This document shows positions 35,535 to 46,571 of a DNA stretch of 64,000 bases, piece after piece (positions within the stretch are counted from its first letter, which is position 1; the number at the start of each line of letters is the position of its first letter). Location of the stretch: assembly GCA_003415625.1 (NCBI GenBank), contig PYIU01000006.1, positions 3,658,001-3,722,000 on the forward strand, written 5' to 3'. A model generated the notes under the pieces. It saw only the letters and a list, made by a program, of their open reading frames with translations, did not search any database and was not told the origin of the DNA. Both the position numbers and the translations under genes were made by a program. The DNA is from Aquanectria penicillioides (taxonomy: Eukaryota; Ascomycota; Sordariomycetes; Hypocreales; Nectriaceae).

Positions 35535-38162
35535 ATGCTCGGTCCGCCCTCGTAATGTTTTTTTCCATCAGTTAGCATTGTTCAATGATCATGATTTGCC
35601 CCCAGAGCCGACTGCTTTGGGCTTTGTATAGGGTTCAGAAAGCCATGCATCTGTCTCAGGATAGACACCACCTTCACCCTTCATTTACTGCTTATCTTAA
35701 GGATATATGGTGAAAGGGACACGAAGATTGAGGCCAGAATGGCAGCGTTAGATGATGGCATGTATAAAGTTAATGAATATTTCCTCCTTGGTGCTGGAGC
35801 CAATCAAAAAGCCCATGTAAAGGATTGAATGTTGAATCCAGCTGATATTCCCAATTTTGCTCAACTTATGCCATTCCAAAACTACGGTGTCAAAATGTTC
35901 AAAAGCCCATCCTACTTGAACGATGTGTAATATGGGTCAATGGATGATGAGACGATGCCGTATAGAGTGGGTTCTATTTCAACCCGCGCCAGGATCGGAA
36001 GGATTCAACGGAGCCCAAGATCTGACTATAAAGGATTTAGAGTAGATCTACCATAAACATAAGCCCAATCGGAATCTGTGGGAACTGATTGGCATCCCCA
36101 CTATTCCATTGCAGAACTACGGCGCAAAGTGTTAGCACTAGGGTTTTCCGCTAATTGGTATCAACAGGTTGTATCAGATTTTGATCTACCAATAGACTCC
36201 ACATGGCATGGCATGCCGAATAGGGCGAGGGCCCCATCAACAAGCGGCATTTCGTGCAGAAGGAGGGCGTGTTGTGGCAGCGCTAGCCATTACCCGGGAC
36301 AATAGGTTGGAGAGGAAATTGCATCATTGATGAAATTGGTCTCTCCAACGGTGGCAAGGTATAGAAAGCCTCAAAAGAGTGCACGTCCAAGTCTCGGTTG
36401 GTGTACAAGTGTTGGGCCTGCGAGTTTATAGTGGCCTAATGTTCTACCCAGTCTTGAACTTGATGCACATATTTAGCATTAGGACACAGACGCAATGGGC
36501 TGACAAATTTCCTCTGTTTCTCCCATTTCCAGCTTCAATTAGTTCACTGGGGGTCCTTGAGGACCATGCAAACCGTCATTTGACAAAGCAAAACCAGTCA
36601 ACATTAGCGAAAAACTTCCATGTTTTCCAAAGGCAGAAAGTCGATAGTCATCTCACCTAGCTAAGGCTCTAATATTATCCACATCGATGTGCTACCAGTC
36701 CTGTAGCCATGTAAGGCGACAATTATTTCGGCTCGACAATATTGAATAGGTTATTTCGTAAGACTTAAGATGGTAGGTGATGTTGTACAATACGCTGCAG
36801 ATAGAACGACCAATCACCTTTTAAGCCATTGGTACACTACCTACCATTACAACGAATGATTTCTTCTAAACTTTACAAGATTTAACTTTGATTCAACTTA
36901 ATTGGTTCGTGTTCCTCCACATATCTGACAGAGCGAGCGTTAGTTTATAGCCCTTTCTATTGAGGACGAAAACCTGTCATGTTCAAAATTGACATGAACA
37001 ATTGAAATGGAGAATTCCATGGAGAACATTGTTCTTGTTGTTCCAGTCTCCTCTGGAACTCGGTAGTTCCCTTGTTCCGTTTTGCTGCTGGACTCCCCCA
37101 TACCCCTTCCAGAAGCGACATTGACGTCTGTGGAGGCCATGTCCCAACGAGCCAATGTGATTCGGGAACTCGATTCGACCACTTGAGATGCAATAATACC
37201 CTGACAGCTTCAAATATTATCACGAGAGCTACCTAACCGTCGGGTCGGGGGTGTGGGGGACGACAACTCTGCATCCCTCGCTGCAATGCCCCCCGAGATG
37301 AAAACCAATGCCGGAGCACTTCCCAGGGTCTGGTGTGCTACGTGCATCAATCACCTTATCCAGCATCGAATTGCAGTGTGACACGAAATGCAGTTGGTCT
37401 ACAGCGGTTTCGATCCTCTGGAACTAACCGAGCGAGGTTGGCCAGCTTGAACCGAAACTGGCAAGGCGTACCTCTGTTGAAGGAATGTGGTACGCGGCGT
37501 AGTATTGGACCTTTTGTCGTCACGGCCATGTTGCCACCTCCCGTTTCCCCATTCGAACCCCTGCGAAGTCTTGTTATCTTGGGCTGTTTCTTCAGGGCCA
37601 CCACCCCGCAGATAGGGCGCGGATGGCAACCCTCTAGCCCCATTTTAAGAAGCATGTCGCGAAATGTATCTGATTTGAGATTTAGTAGATTTATTCTAGT
37701 AAATATCGTCGCTGCATTGCTTGATAATGTAGTGTACGTGATGGACGAGTGTAGATGAATTTGGAGCAAAGTGGTTGGTGAGTAGTGGACAGTTTTGGAG
37801 TATGTGAGAAATCGCACGCCCCCCCCATTACTGCCAAGAGCGAGCAGCAAAATAAACAATCCAAATTAATGAAATGAAAATAGAAAATAGTTCTCAAGGG
37901 CTTCAATGAACTGTTTTGCTCGGCAATTGGCTGAATACGTGAGAAATTACCTGAGATCTTGACAACATCGTCACTCCATTACCTACCCTATACCACCAAC
38001 GCCAGTCTCCACTTAAAATGAGCCTCGCTGCCACATGCTGCATTTTCCGATCCGGAAAACTACACTCGCCAAGGAGACTCAGCCTCTTCACTTCCACTGC
38101 CGAGGTGACACCTGAAAACGAGTGCCAGACGCCTTCCTCTTGGATCCAGTCGGAATATTCAG
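35535..38162. other. 2.6-kb gene-free region
   Basis: No exon with family motif or splice support on either strand. A run of eight or more C lies near 37820. The open frame on the minus strand at 37356-37859 has no domain and mixed composition, so it was not called. Confidence 0.5.
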
Positions 38163-40529
38163 ATGTTTTCCGGCCCAGGAAGGCCAAGAAAAGCGTGCAG
38201 GACATGCAAGGGCCAAAAGGTATAGTGTTGAAGACGAAACGAGTCAATTCCCCGTAGCTAACATTGCCTAGATCCGTTGTTCAGGCGAGCGACCCATTTG
38301 CAAGCGGTGTCTGAGACTGAAGCATGAATGTGTATACGATGATCGCGGCTTCGTATCAAATCCTGTCTCTCGGCCAAGAAGAAAGCCAAGCAAAGCTCCA
38401 GCTTTGCCGACTGCACGGCCTGAAGTGATTCCCCACGCAGCTGGAGAAGCCTCCCAAGCCACAGATCGAGCGATCCCTGCACTCACAGGTTTCTTGCGAT
38501 CGCCAAGAGAAGCATCGTATCTTGGCATCCCACAATCTTTGATCTTGACGCTTGTCGATGTGTACTTTGACAATGTCTACCAGGCTAGTCTGCTGCTGCA
38601 TAAGCGACTGTTTCTCGACTCCCTCGTGGCTAGAACAGCCCAACCCCATCTCGTTCTGAGCATCTGCGCCTGGGGAGCAAAGTATGCAGAATTGAAAAAT
38701 GGAGTATATTCAAATCTAATTTTTTTTTTTAGTTTTTACCGTGACAAAACGGGACAATCTACCTTGAAAGACCGTGGATTCATGGTTGAATGGGCAAAAC
38801 AAGCAGGCAAACTAGTATTCCAGGAGGCCGAGGACCTCAACGAGAACAACGTTGCCACTTTTTGCAACCTGTCTTTATTTTGGCACAGCCAAGGTTCATG
38901 GAGGATAAGCTATCTTCACAAAGGTTAAGCCTTTTGCTTAATTCCAGAGTCCTAGCTAAATTCCCATATAGGGAATGCCTCTCACCTGCTCTACATCTTT
39001 GGAGTTGGGCCGAGCAAATCGCAGCAGGAGAATCCATTGCAATTAGAAATCCGTCGCCGTCGCTTTTGGGCTTGCTATCTCATGCATTGCTACAGTTCAG
39101 AAAAGTTAACCCTCTTTGAGCCAATTGGCGACATACCAAAACTGCCACTGCCGTGGCCCGAGGAAGATTTCAAAGTCGGTGTTTCCAATGCCCCCCTCGC
39201 TTGCATAAAGTCGGAACAGGGTAATGGAGAAGCATTTGGTGAAGTAATAAAAGCATTAACGTTATGGTGAGAATTCCTGCGTTCATGTTTAATTCATGCT
39301 AATTGTTCTGAGGTCCTCTGTCGTATCGGCGGTTAGGTCGGGGGAAGTCAGCACTGGCGCTAGAATCACAGACATCCACGCGCTGCATGAAAGAATATCA
39401 TCATGGTGGGACAAATTGCGACCAAAATTCAAACTAACGCCATCAGACATAGCAACAGTCTCTGTTGATGTGCTTCCCAAAATCCTCCTTGTCAATATTG
39501 TCTATCACCAATCCCTCTGCGCTCTTCACGCGTCTATTGTACCGCTATTTTGTTGGAGCTCGACAGATGACAGCTGGCCTTCTGCCCGACAGCTATCCGC
39601 TCAAGTAGCCTTTGAGCATGCCTGCGCTATCTCGGGTTTGATCGAGGCGGTTATTTCATCATACCCAAGGCTTAGTGCAATGCCTAGTTTTATCGCATAC
39701 GCAGCGTATTGCGGATGTGCCATCCAGATCCCCTTTATATGGTGCTCCAACCAGAAGGTCAAAGAACGGGCACAAGCCAATGTTAGAGCGAATGTCACTC
39801 TCATACATGAGATGGCGTCGTATTGGACATATGCAGCATTGATAGTAAGTACCATGTTCTGCGTGGTTTAGTCATCTACTAACACTCGAGTAGAAAATCC
39901 ACGTTCGATGCTTGTACCTTGTTCACAAAGACCCGTCTACTATCCTCGAGGATGAGCCTAAACACATTGACATAAAAAAACTGACGAGTTTTAAAATCAA
40001 TGCTGCTCACGCACGAGCATCCATTTTGGAATTCACCGGAATATTACGGTCAAACCGAAATGGCTATGTGCAGCCGGGAGAAGAGACCAGCGATCTAGGA
40101 ATCCAAGATCAAGGCGTCGCAGAAACCATCCGGTCTGCAGCACTTTCGGACACGCAGGGAATGAATGCTCCTAGCAGAGATGGAGCAAAAACTAGGAACA
40201 ATGAGGAATTGATTCTCGGCCTTGGTCCTTCATCGAGGAGGAATGCTCAAAGCTCAAACAATACGATGGGGAATCAAGCATCTTTGCCATGCGGTGATCA
40301 ATCGGACGAGCCTTTGTCCGTCCAAATCGCGAGCCAACCTGACCAAGACTTGCCCTCGTTCCAAGCTTCCTTACAGACGAATTTTGTATCAGAAGACCTC
40401 CTGGCCCCTGACGTATTCAACCTATTCTTTGACCCGGAAATGCTCTCCCTGTTTCCTGACGGAGGCATATCGGACATTTCGAGATTTGATGCAAATGCCC
40501 TAGACCTGGACTATTTGGAGATGAATTGA
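38163..40529 (+). CDS. Zn2Cys6 fungal-type transcription factor
   Basis: Five exons: 38163-38219, 38272-38923, 38972-39266, 39313-39844, 39894-40529, giving 723 residues. Exon 1 (19 codons) starts MFSGPGRPRKACRTCKGQK and is in a different frame from the longer open frame overlapping it, so it is easily missed. Joined to exon 2 it forms a perfect CX2CX6CX6CX2CX6C cluster (Cys 12, 15, 22, 29, 32, 39). The middle region has the fungal-specific transcription factor core: LVDVYFDNVYQASLLLHKRLF, LSICAWGAKYA, then RRRRFWACYLMHCYSSEK in exon 3. The C-terminal 200 residues are Ser/Asp/Gln-rich with an acidic end (LDLDYLEMN), a possible activation domain. A T-rich segment at 38704-38732 looks like a degenerate mini-intron but is in frame and read through here. 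Nearby GST, MFS and OPT genes are candidate targets, unproven. Confidence 0.85.
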
Positions 40530-40976
40530 GGCAACAAGGCGACAATATTCAATTAAGAACCCCAGATACAAATGAACTTGTAATGCATTTGCTCGAATGA
40601 TCATAAATGGCCGTGAAGGTAAGCCCAAGACGGACGGAGCATGACGTCAGTGGAACTCCTTTTCCCGTGTCGGAGAATGAGGGCATTGGCTCACAGCGTT
40701 TAGTGCAACAACAATGTGGGCCATGAGCCGGAAAATGCAACCGGAAAACCCAGGTTCATGATGCTTCCCTGCCAGTAGAAGCGCTTATAAAAGCCCATGT
40801 TGGGATTTCAAGTACTCCATTTCCTAGCAATGATTCCCTGTCAGTTGTAAATTGTCCAAGATTAGAATACCAGTCACGAGAACCGCACAATCGAGAATCC
40901 GGTTGTCCGCGCTCATATCTCATCTCGTCACACAATCTTCCCGTATCACACGCCACTGCATCTCGCTTGTCCCAAC
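40530..40976. other. intergenic region before GST gene
   Basis: 447 bp of 3' flank and promoter; a TATA box is present at 40786. No gene seen. Confidence 0.5.
40786..40793 (+). promoter_or_regulatory. TATA box of the GST gene
   Basis: A consensus TATAAAAG lies 191 bp before the ATG at 40977. The motif is seen; the assignment is inferred from position. Confidence 0.45.
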
Positions 40977-41639
40977 ATGGATCTTATCATCCACCACCTT
41001 CACGTATCCCAGTCGGAGCGCATCCCATGGGTGTGCGAAGAACTGGGCATCGACTACCGTCTCAAGACTTACAAGCGAGCACCCCTTCTCGCACCACCCG
41101 AATACAAGGCCTTGCACCCGATGGGCGCTGCGCCCGTTATCCAAGATGGTGACCTGACAATGGCCGAGAGCTGCGCGTGCATCGAATACATCTGCCATAG
41201 ATACGGCAATGGGGGTCTGTTTTTGACCAGTTCGCATCCGGACTACGCCAACTTCTTGTATTGGTGGCACTGGGCGGACGGCACCTTTCAACCGGGTCTG
41301 GGCCGGGCCATGTCTGCACAGGCGAGCGGGCTGAGTAAAGATAACGTAATGGTGGCCATCGGCATCGATCGATTCAACAAGGCCATGGCGTCTCTGGACC
41401 TGCGGCTACGTGATAATACCTGGCTGGCCGGGGCCGAGTTTACGGCCGCAGACATTATGGTTGTATTCTCACTTACGACGATGCGATATTTCTATCAGTA
41501 CAGCTTGGAGGACTACCCGAGTGTGGTCGAGTATCTGCAGCGTATCGGCCAGAGGGAGGCATACCAGAGGGCCATGAAAAGGTGCGATCCGGAAATGGAG
41601 CTGGCGTTGGGAGCTAGGCCTCCCAAACCGTTCATGTAG
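40977..41639 (+). CDS. glutathione S-transferase
   Basis: Single exon, 220 residues, normal GST length. The N-terminal thioredoxin-like domain starts IIHHLHVSQSERIPWVCEELGIDY, where the Ser residues 11/13 and SxRxxW pattern place the glutathione-activating residue. MGAAPVIQDG carries the cis-Pro loop and MAESCACIEYI has the Glu-Ser pair that binds the gamma-glutamyl group. The helical C-terminal domain ends with the GST motif AGAEFTAADIMVVFSL. It conjugates glutathione to electrophiles in the cytosol; the substrate is unknown. It lies between a Zn2Cys6 regulator and an OPT transporter, and OPT carriers include glutathione and oligopeptide transporters, so a thiol-related pairing is possible but speculative. 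Confidence 0.93.
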   Translation: MDLIIHHLHVSQSERIPWVCEELGIDYRLKTYKRAPLLAPPEYKALHPMGAAPVIQDGDLTMAESCACIEYICHRYGNGGLFLTSSHPDYANFLYWWHWADGTFQPGLGRAMSAQASGLSKDNVMVAIGIDRFNKAMASLDLRLRDNTWLAGAEFTAADIMVVFSLTTMRYFYQYSLEDYPSVVEYLQRIGQREAYQRAMKRCDPEMELALGARPPKPFM

Positions 41640-41912
41640 AGAGGAGCAGGATATGAATAGACGGGAAATCACAACTCCATCATTAGAAGCAAATATATAG
41701 AAAATATATGTATAGATTACGGTATAAACAGCTAGCTACTCATTCACTGTGCATTTCTTCTCCCTTAGGCGGCCCTTGCGTTATCATGTAATTACAACTT
41801 AGTTCAGATACCCGCTTCTGAGAAGTAGCCTGATGCACAGCATACAAGCGAAACGTTGACGAGATGCTTCATATACGCACGATGGCGATGCCAAGAATAA
41901 GACTTTGCAGTC

Positions 41913-44883
41913 TTACCACTTGGTCGGTCCAAAGAACGATCCATCATCCGGAAGCACCTTTGTGACGGCAGTTCCCTCAGCGTCGAGGTTATTATTGTAG
42001 ACGGTGTTTCCCCACCATTCGGGGAATGTGGAATTAGAAAGGCCAAGAGCAAGGGCAGAAATGACGATGCAAAGAGCGGTACCGATATCCAGGGCACCAG
42101 AAAGAACATAGTTGTAGCGAGCTGTCGAAATGTTAGCAGGATTTCCTTGATTATTTCGCAGAAGAGGATAAACTTACTCCACCAGCCTCTCCATCTGCGC
42201 TTGATCCAGACGTTGAAGATGAGACCGACAATAACCCACTGGCCGAGCCACCATGTGGTAGCGGGTGGGATCATGCCAGCAGCTCCAAAGATAGCGGGGA
42301 AGAAGATGTATCGCAGGATACTGCGAGGATACTTGCGGGCAAAGTAGTACTGGATGACGGGCAGAACAGCGCCGATAAGCCAGAACCAGTTGGTCCAGGA
42401 GTAACTGGAGATGGTTAGCGAATGGGAAGTTGGGAATTAGTTGGAATGGGCTTACATGGCTCCAGCACCAAACATTCTCTTGGGTCCAATGACTCCCCAG
42501 ATGACACTGGCGTTGAAGAAGGTTCGGGCCATGGGGCAGGTCAAACCCTGAGCCTGGTCGGTGGTGCAGATACCGTCAATATTTCCTCGGAGGAAGTTGT
42601 AAGTGGAGATCTGAACAATGGACAGCCAGACGACAGCGAAGGCCTGGGCGGCAAACATGGTTCGCGGGGAATCTTCATGTAGTGGCCGACCTTCATGTCC
42701 TGGATGTATTGGAGACCGTTGTAGCAGAGCATGTAACCCCAACTCTTGAAGAGCATCATGGCGATGGGGCGGCCGGGGGTCCTGTGATGCGTGAGCACGA
42801 TCGATTGAAAATGCCGAGAAGAGGTCAACTTACATGTAACCGACAATCATCTCAGTAATGACGTTAAGGCCAGTCTGCTGGTTGGTAACGGCCTGGATGA
42901 TACCTATGCGAGTTTATCAGTCATGAGCGGTCGGGTGCTTGTATGGATATCGGGGTTGCGTACCAACGGGCAGGATGAAGAATGCTCCAATGAAGATACA
43001 GATGAGGTATGCCCACCACGTAAGATGGGTCTCCCAGACCTGGCAGGCAATCATGCCAAAGGCAAAGCTGATGACGAACATGACGGCGAACCACCACTCG
43101 GGAGCCTCCTTGTACTTGCGCATGAGCTTTAGGTGAATGTCCGGGGGCTCGGAGCGAGCATCGCGAGTGCGGGCGATGATGTCCCTGCCGTAGAACATGA
43201 TGACGTGGGAGAGGGTGGAAGCGAGAGTGGCAAAGCTGATACCGTAGGTGAGGGAGAAGGCGGCACCCAGCATCAGGGGAGAGTACTCCTCGTAGGCGGT
43301 TTGGTTGAAGGTGAAGTCGGCAGTGAGAATCCTGGTGGTGTTGTAAGAGTTGCCGAAGTGATCAAAGTTGGCGTTGGCGCTGCACGCAAGTCAGTCAGTG
43401 CAAGTCATCAAAAAAAAAAAAAATAAGCTGTTGGGGTAGTGTCAAGAACATACCTGATGGGCAAGTATCGGTAGAAGTCGGGGCCGCCCCAAGCAAGGCC
43501 AGCACATCCGATCATCATGAAGAGGATACCGACGGCAACGTTCATGATGGCAAAGGCGGGAGTGGGAAGAGGACTGTACAGGAAAGCGCTGATGGTGCTC
43601 CAGTCGAAGGACAGGGGGATGAGGCCAAGGCCGGTTTGACCTCCAAAGACCTGGTTGACGACGACATTGTTGGGGCGATCCAGCAGACAAAGGTGAAGAC
43701 GCTCAGGAACTGGGCAATGACGGTAGGGAACCACTCGTAGCAGAAGGTCGACAGGGCGACGACCAAGAAGAACATGTAACGGCCAATCTTCCAGCCGTTG
43801 GTGGTGGCAGGGTCAGAGACGGAGTGGTCGTGGAGCGAGTTCATGACGGTGGTGGTGACCAGAGTCACGGGCCAGACCATGGCAGCAGGCCAGACCAGGA
43901 ATCGACGCAGGATTCCGGCGATGCCAAGACCCATGGCCTGGGTGGAGATGATGAGGAGGATCTGGAAACCCCAGCTGAACGGTAGGAGGTCGAGCGTTAG
44001 CGCATGCGCCATGCAAGGGCTCGCAAGCGAACCCGGGAGCGGATAGACGGCTGCTTACCTGAAGTACTGGTGGTAGAAGAGCTCCTGGGCCAGAAGAATA
44101 TCAATGGCGTAACTGATGGAGGCACCAGCGGCGGTCATCATGGAGATAATGGTGTGCTCCTTGATGTTGAAAGGGCCCGGGTTGAGGGAGATTTCATGGC
44201 CAAAGGCACGGAATCGCCAGTCAGGGAAGAACTTGGCCCAACCGACACCGAGACTATTGACGAGCATGTTAGTATAAACCCCGCCGCGGATGGTCTAGCG
44301 GGTGGATATATGAGGTGTGGGGATGGGGATGACGACGACGTACGGGTAAGAAATCAACTGCACGACAGTGGACAGAATGGTAATGGGCGAGTAGCGCAGA
44401 CCAAGCAGAATGTTGCAGGCGGCGATGATGGTACACATGAGACCACCAATGGTCCAGGCACGGATGGTGTTGATGGGCATATCCGGGTCATCAGTGGGAG
44501 AAACCTATGGAGAGGCGAGGGTGTTAGATTGTCTGCAGCTTCTGACGAGCCTTGCAACAGCAAATCATTCTCGATTGGCTTTGCTGCTTGCGGATGGATG
44601 GATGGAATGGACATACCGATGCGCGAACTTCGGGGTAGGGCGAGTCCTCGACGATGAGGGTGTCCTTGATTGCGGCCTCCTTCTCGACATCTCCAGACTC
44701 GAGGACGTTCTCGACGGCGTCGAGCTTCTCAATCTCCAGGAAGGGATCCCATCTGTGCGACTTCTGGAACTTCTTGAGGTCAGTCTCGGTGTTGGAATCC
44801 TCTCCGCTGACGTCGACGCCAGAGGCCATGGCGTCGGGCTCCTGAGGAGCCTCGCCGGCCTTTCCACGCCATTTGAAACCCAT
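41913..44883 (-). CDS. OPT family oligopeptide transporter, with two single-base frameshifts
   Basis: Nine minus-strand exons: 44883-44617, 44504-44344, 44253-44059, 43974-43454, 43379-42964, 42903-42834, 42781-42456, 42404-42178, 42121-41913; about 797 residues if both frameshifts are ignored. The N-terminus is acidic and cytosolic. Family markers are INTIRAWTIGG, the LNPGPFNIKEHTII block, FGGQTGLGLIPLSFDW, a TWWAYLICIFIGAFF helix and a C-terminal EWWGNTVYNNN. OPT proteins import tetra/pentapeptides, glutathione or metal chelates with protons through about 16 helices. Exons 4 and 7 each lack one base. One falls in the G run (+ strand) 43672-43675, between CWIAP and NNVVVNQVFGG. The other falls in the G run 42666-42669, inside the conserved KIPPR motif after GHYM. 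All other borders are canonical GT/AG with matching phase, so the gene is otherwise intact. Confidence 0.85.
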
Positions 44884-45396
44884 GGTTGCTTGGTGTAGTG
44901 TGGCTCAATGGTAAGGAGGGGGTTGGCCCGGTGTGGGGGAGGCAAAGAGAAGAAAGATCAAAGCAAGGCAGCACAGGACAAGATACACAAGAGTCTCTGA
45001 CTATGCAGACTGCCTTGGCAAAGCTGTTCCCAAATGCTGGGGAACTGCGGTATCTATAAACGGGCCGTCTTGGGCTGGTCTTGGGCTCTCTTGGGAAGGT
45101 GACCGAGGAGATCACCTTCGGACTTTTGGTTGTCTCTTGTCTCTGCAGCATGCAGCGAGGGCATAATGCCCATGGCCCAGGACGTACTTGGGCATTCCAA
45201 TATCCATGGGTGTGTGTGGTCCCGAGGAGCTGGGTACGGATCCCAAAGGGCTAATTCGGCTGCGAGGATGGTGGTGCTGCTGGCGACGGCCGTGATAACA
45301 ATGGTTCCCGGCGAGCTGGGCATCGCTGAAGCAAAAGTCCCCCGATGGCGTCATGTTGGGACAGCAGGCCGAGTGTTTTTGGAGGGGAAGGGGGGC

Positions 45397-45433
45397 CACA
45401 AAGGGACAAAGGGGACAAAGGGACAAAGGGACT
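45397..45433. repeat. tandem repeat of about 8 bp (ACAAAGGG-like)
   Basis: About four imperfect copies of an 8-9 bp unit ACAAAGGG(G). Confidence 0.7.
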
Positions 45434-45670
45434 CTAGCAAAGGCAAAACAAGGGCAATGAAGACCCTGTCTGGAGGATCCTCTTGGTGCAGGCCTTGGAC
45501 GATCTCCCCATGTCCTCATCGCAACGCGGCCGCTTGGCAGATCTGGCCGGGCCTCTGCGGACGGGATAGGAAGGTCAGAAAATTGAATGGGTATTTTTGA
45601 TCCAAGGACGAACGAGCCAAAGAGGGACGATCCGAAGGGGACCCGAGCGGAGTGGGGGAAGGCATTCAAA

Positions 45671-45725
45671 GGGACCCCATCAAGAGGAACCCCATCGAGG
45701 AGCCCCATCCAAGAGGAACAACATC
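45671..45725. repeat. imperfect tandem repeat (CCCCATC/AGAGGA units)
   Basis: Units of the form ACCCCATCAAGAGGA recur three to four times with small changes. Confidence 0.55.
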
Positions 45726-46262
45726 TAGAGTGGCCAGCGTGGAGAGGGGACCGACCATGCAAACAGGAAACTATCTCTTGTATCGGCCAGCAATGAAAAC
45801 GGAACCTGCAAATGGACCTGGGAATGGTCCAGCAATGGCCACCGACTGCCCCAAACCCAACCAACAACCAACCTGCGTCTACAAACGAGCCCGGCAAAAC
45901 ATAGACAGATGCCCAAAGGGGAAACTCAACACCGCCTCGCAGCCAATGGCGGCTCAAGGCTCGGATCCGCAGGCCAGGGGAGGCCACACGGCGGATCGCG
46001 ATAGTCCCTAGAAGTAAATTTCCTATAGATAAGGGGGCATCGTCTGGGGGGCTCTTTTGGGCCAAGGAGGCCGGATACCGCGGCCCCCACAGCAAACGCA
46101 AACACGCACTTCGGCGCACTTCAGGAACTTTTTGGCCCCCCGCAAGGCGCGTCCAATCACAGGCGGGCGGTGCCATGGCGAGAAGCTGTGTCACGAGATG
46201 GAGTCGGCAGGTGTTTCGCATCCAGCTTGACAAAAGGACCCCGGAGTATTTCGTGTAGCGCC

Positions 46263-46307
46263 AGGAGGAGGAGGAGGAGGAGGAGGAGGAGAAGGAAGAG
46301 GAGGAGC
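46263..46307. repeat. (GGA)n microsatellite
   Basis: About 45 bp of almost pure AGG/GGA triplets with one GAA interruption. Confidence 0.85.
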
Positions 46308-46436
46308 TGCGGGTGGCGTGTGTGGGCATCTTTGCCGCCTCCGTTTTTGTCGTTTCGCGTGTTACTGTCGCAGCAGCGGCGAAGAGAAAATGCCATGTGC
46401 GGTCACTCACTCTGGCGCTATCGCGGAATCGCAGGC

Positions 46437-46466
46437 TTTTTTTTTTTTTTCTTCTTTTTTTTTTTT
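46437..46466. repeat. poly-T tracts
   Basis: Two runs of T separated by CTTC; a likely site of length error in assembly. Confidence 0.8.
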
Positions 46467-46547
46467 AATATTGGCCCATCGTGGAACTTTTTGATGGTCG
46501 TCCATTTCGTTCTTGTTCGCCTCGTCGTCTATCGCAACCCGCCATGC

Positions 46548-46571
46548 CCACCACCACCACCACCACCACCA
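46548..46571. repeat. (CCA)n microsatellite
   Basis: Eight tandem CCA/ACC triplets. Confidence 0.85.

Noticed and set aside
37540..37570. Possible tRNA B-box (TTCGAA context)
   Set aside because: The flanking sequence does not fold into a cloverleaf and no A-box is found at the right distance.
37356..37859. 167-codon minus-strand frame
   Set aside because: No motif, no splice support, mixed composition; probably chance.
45112..46410. 432-codon open frame on the minus strand
   Set aside because: Length comes from high GC and a GGA repeat read as poly-Ser. No domain, no signal, and biased composition throughout.
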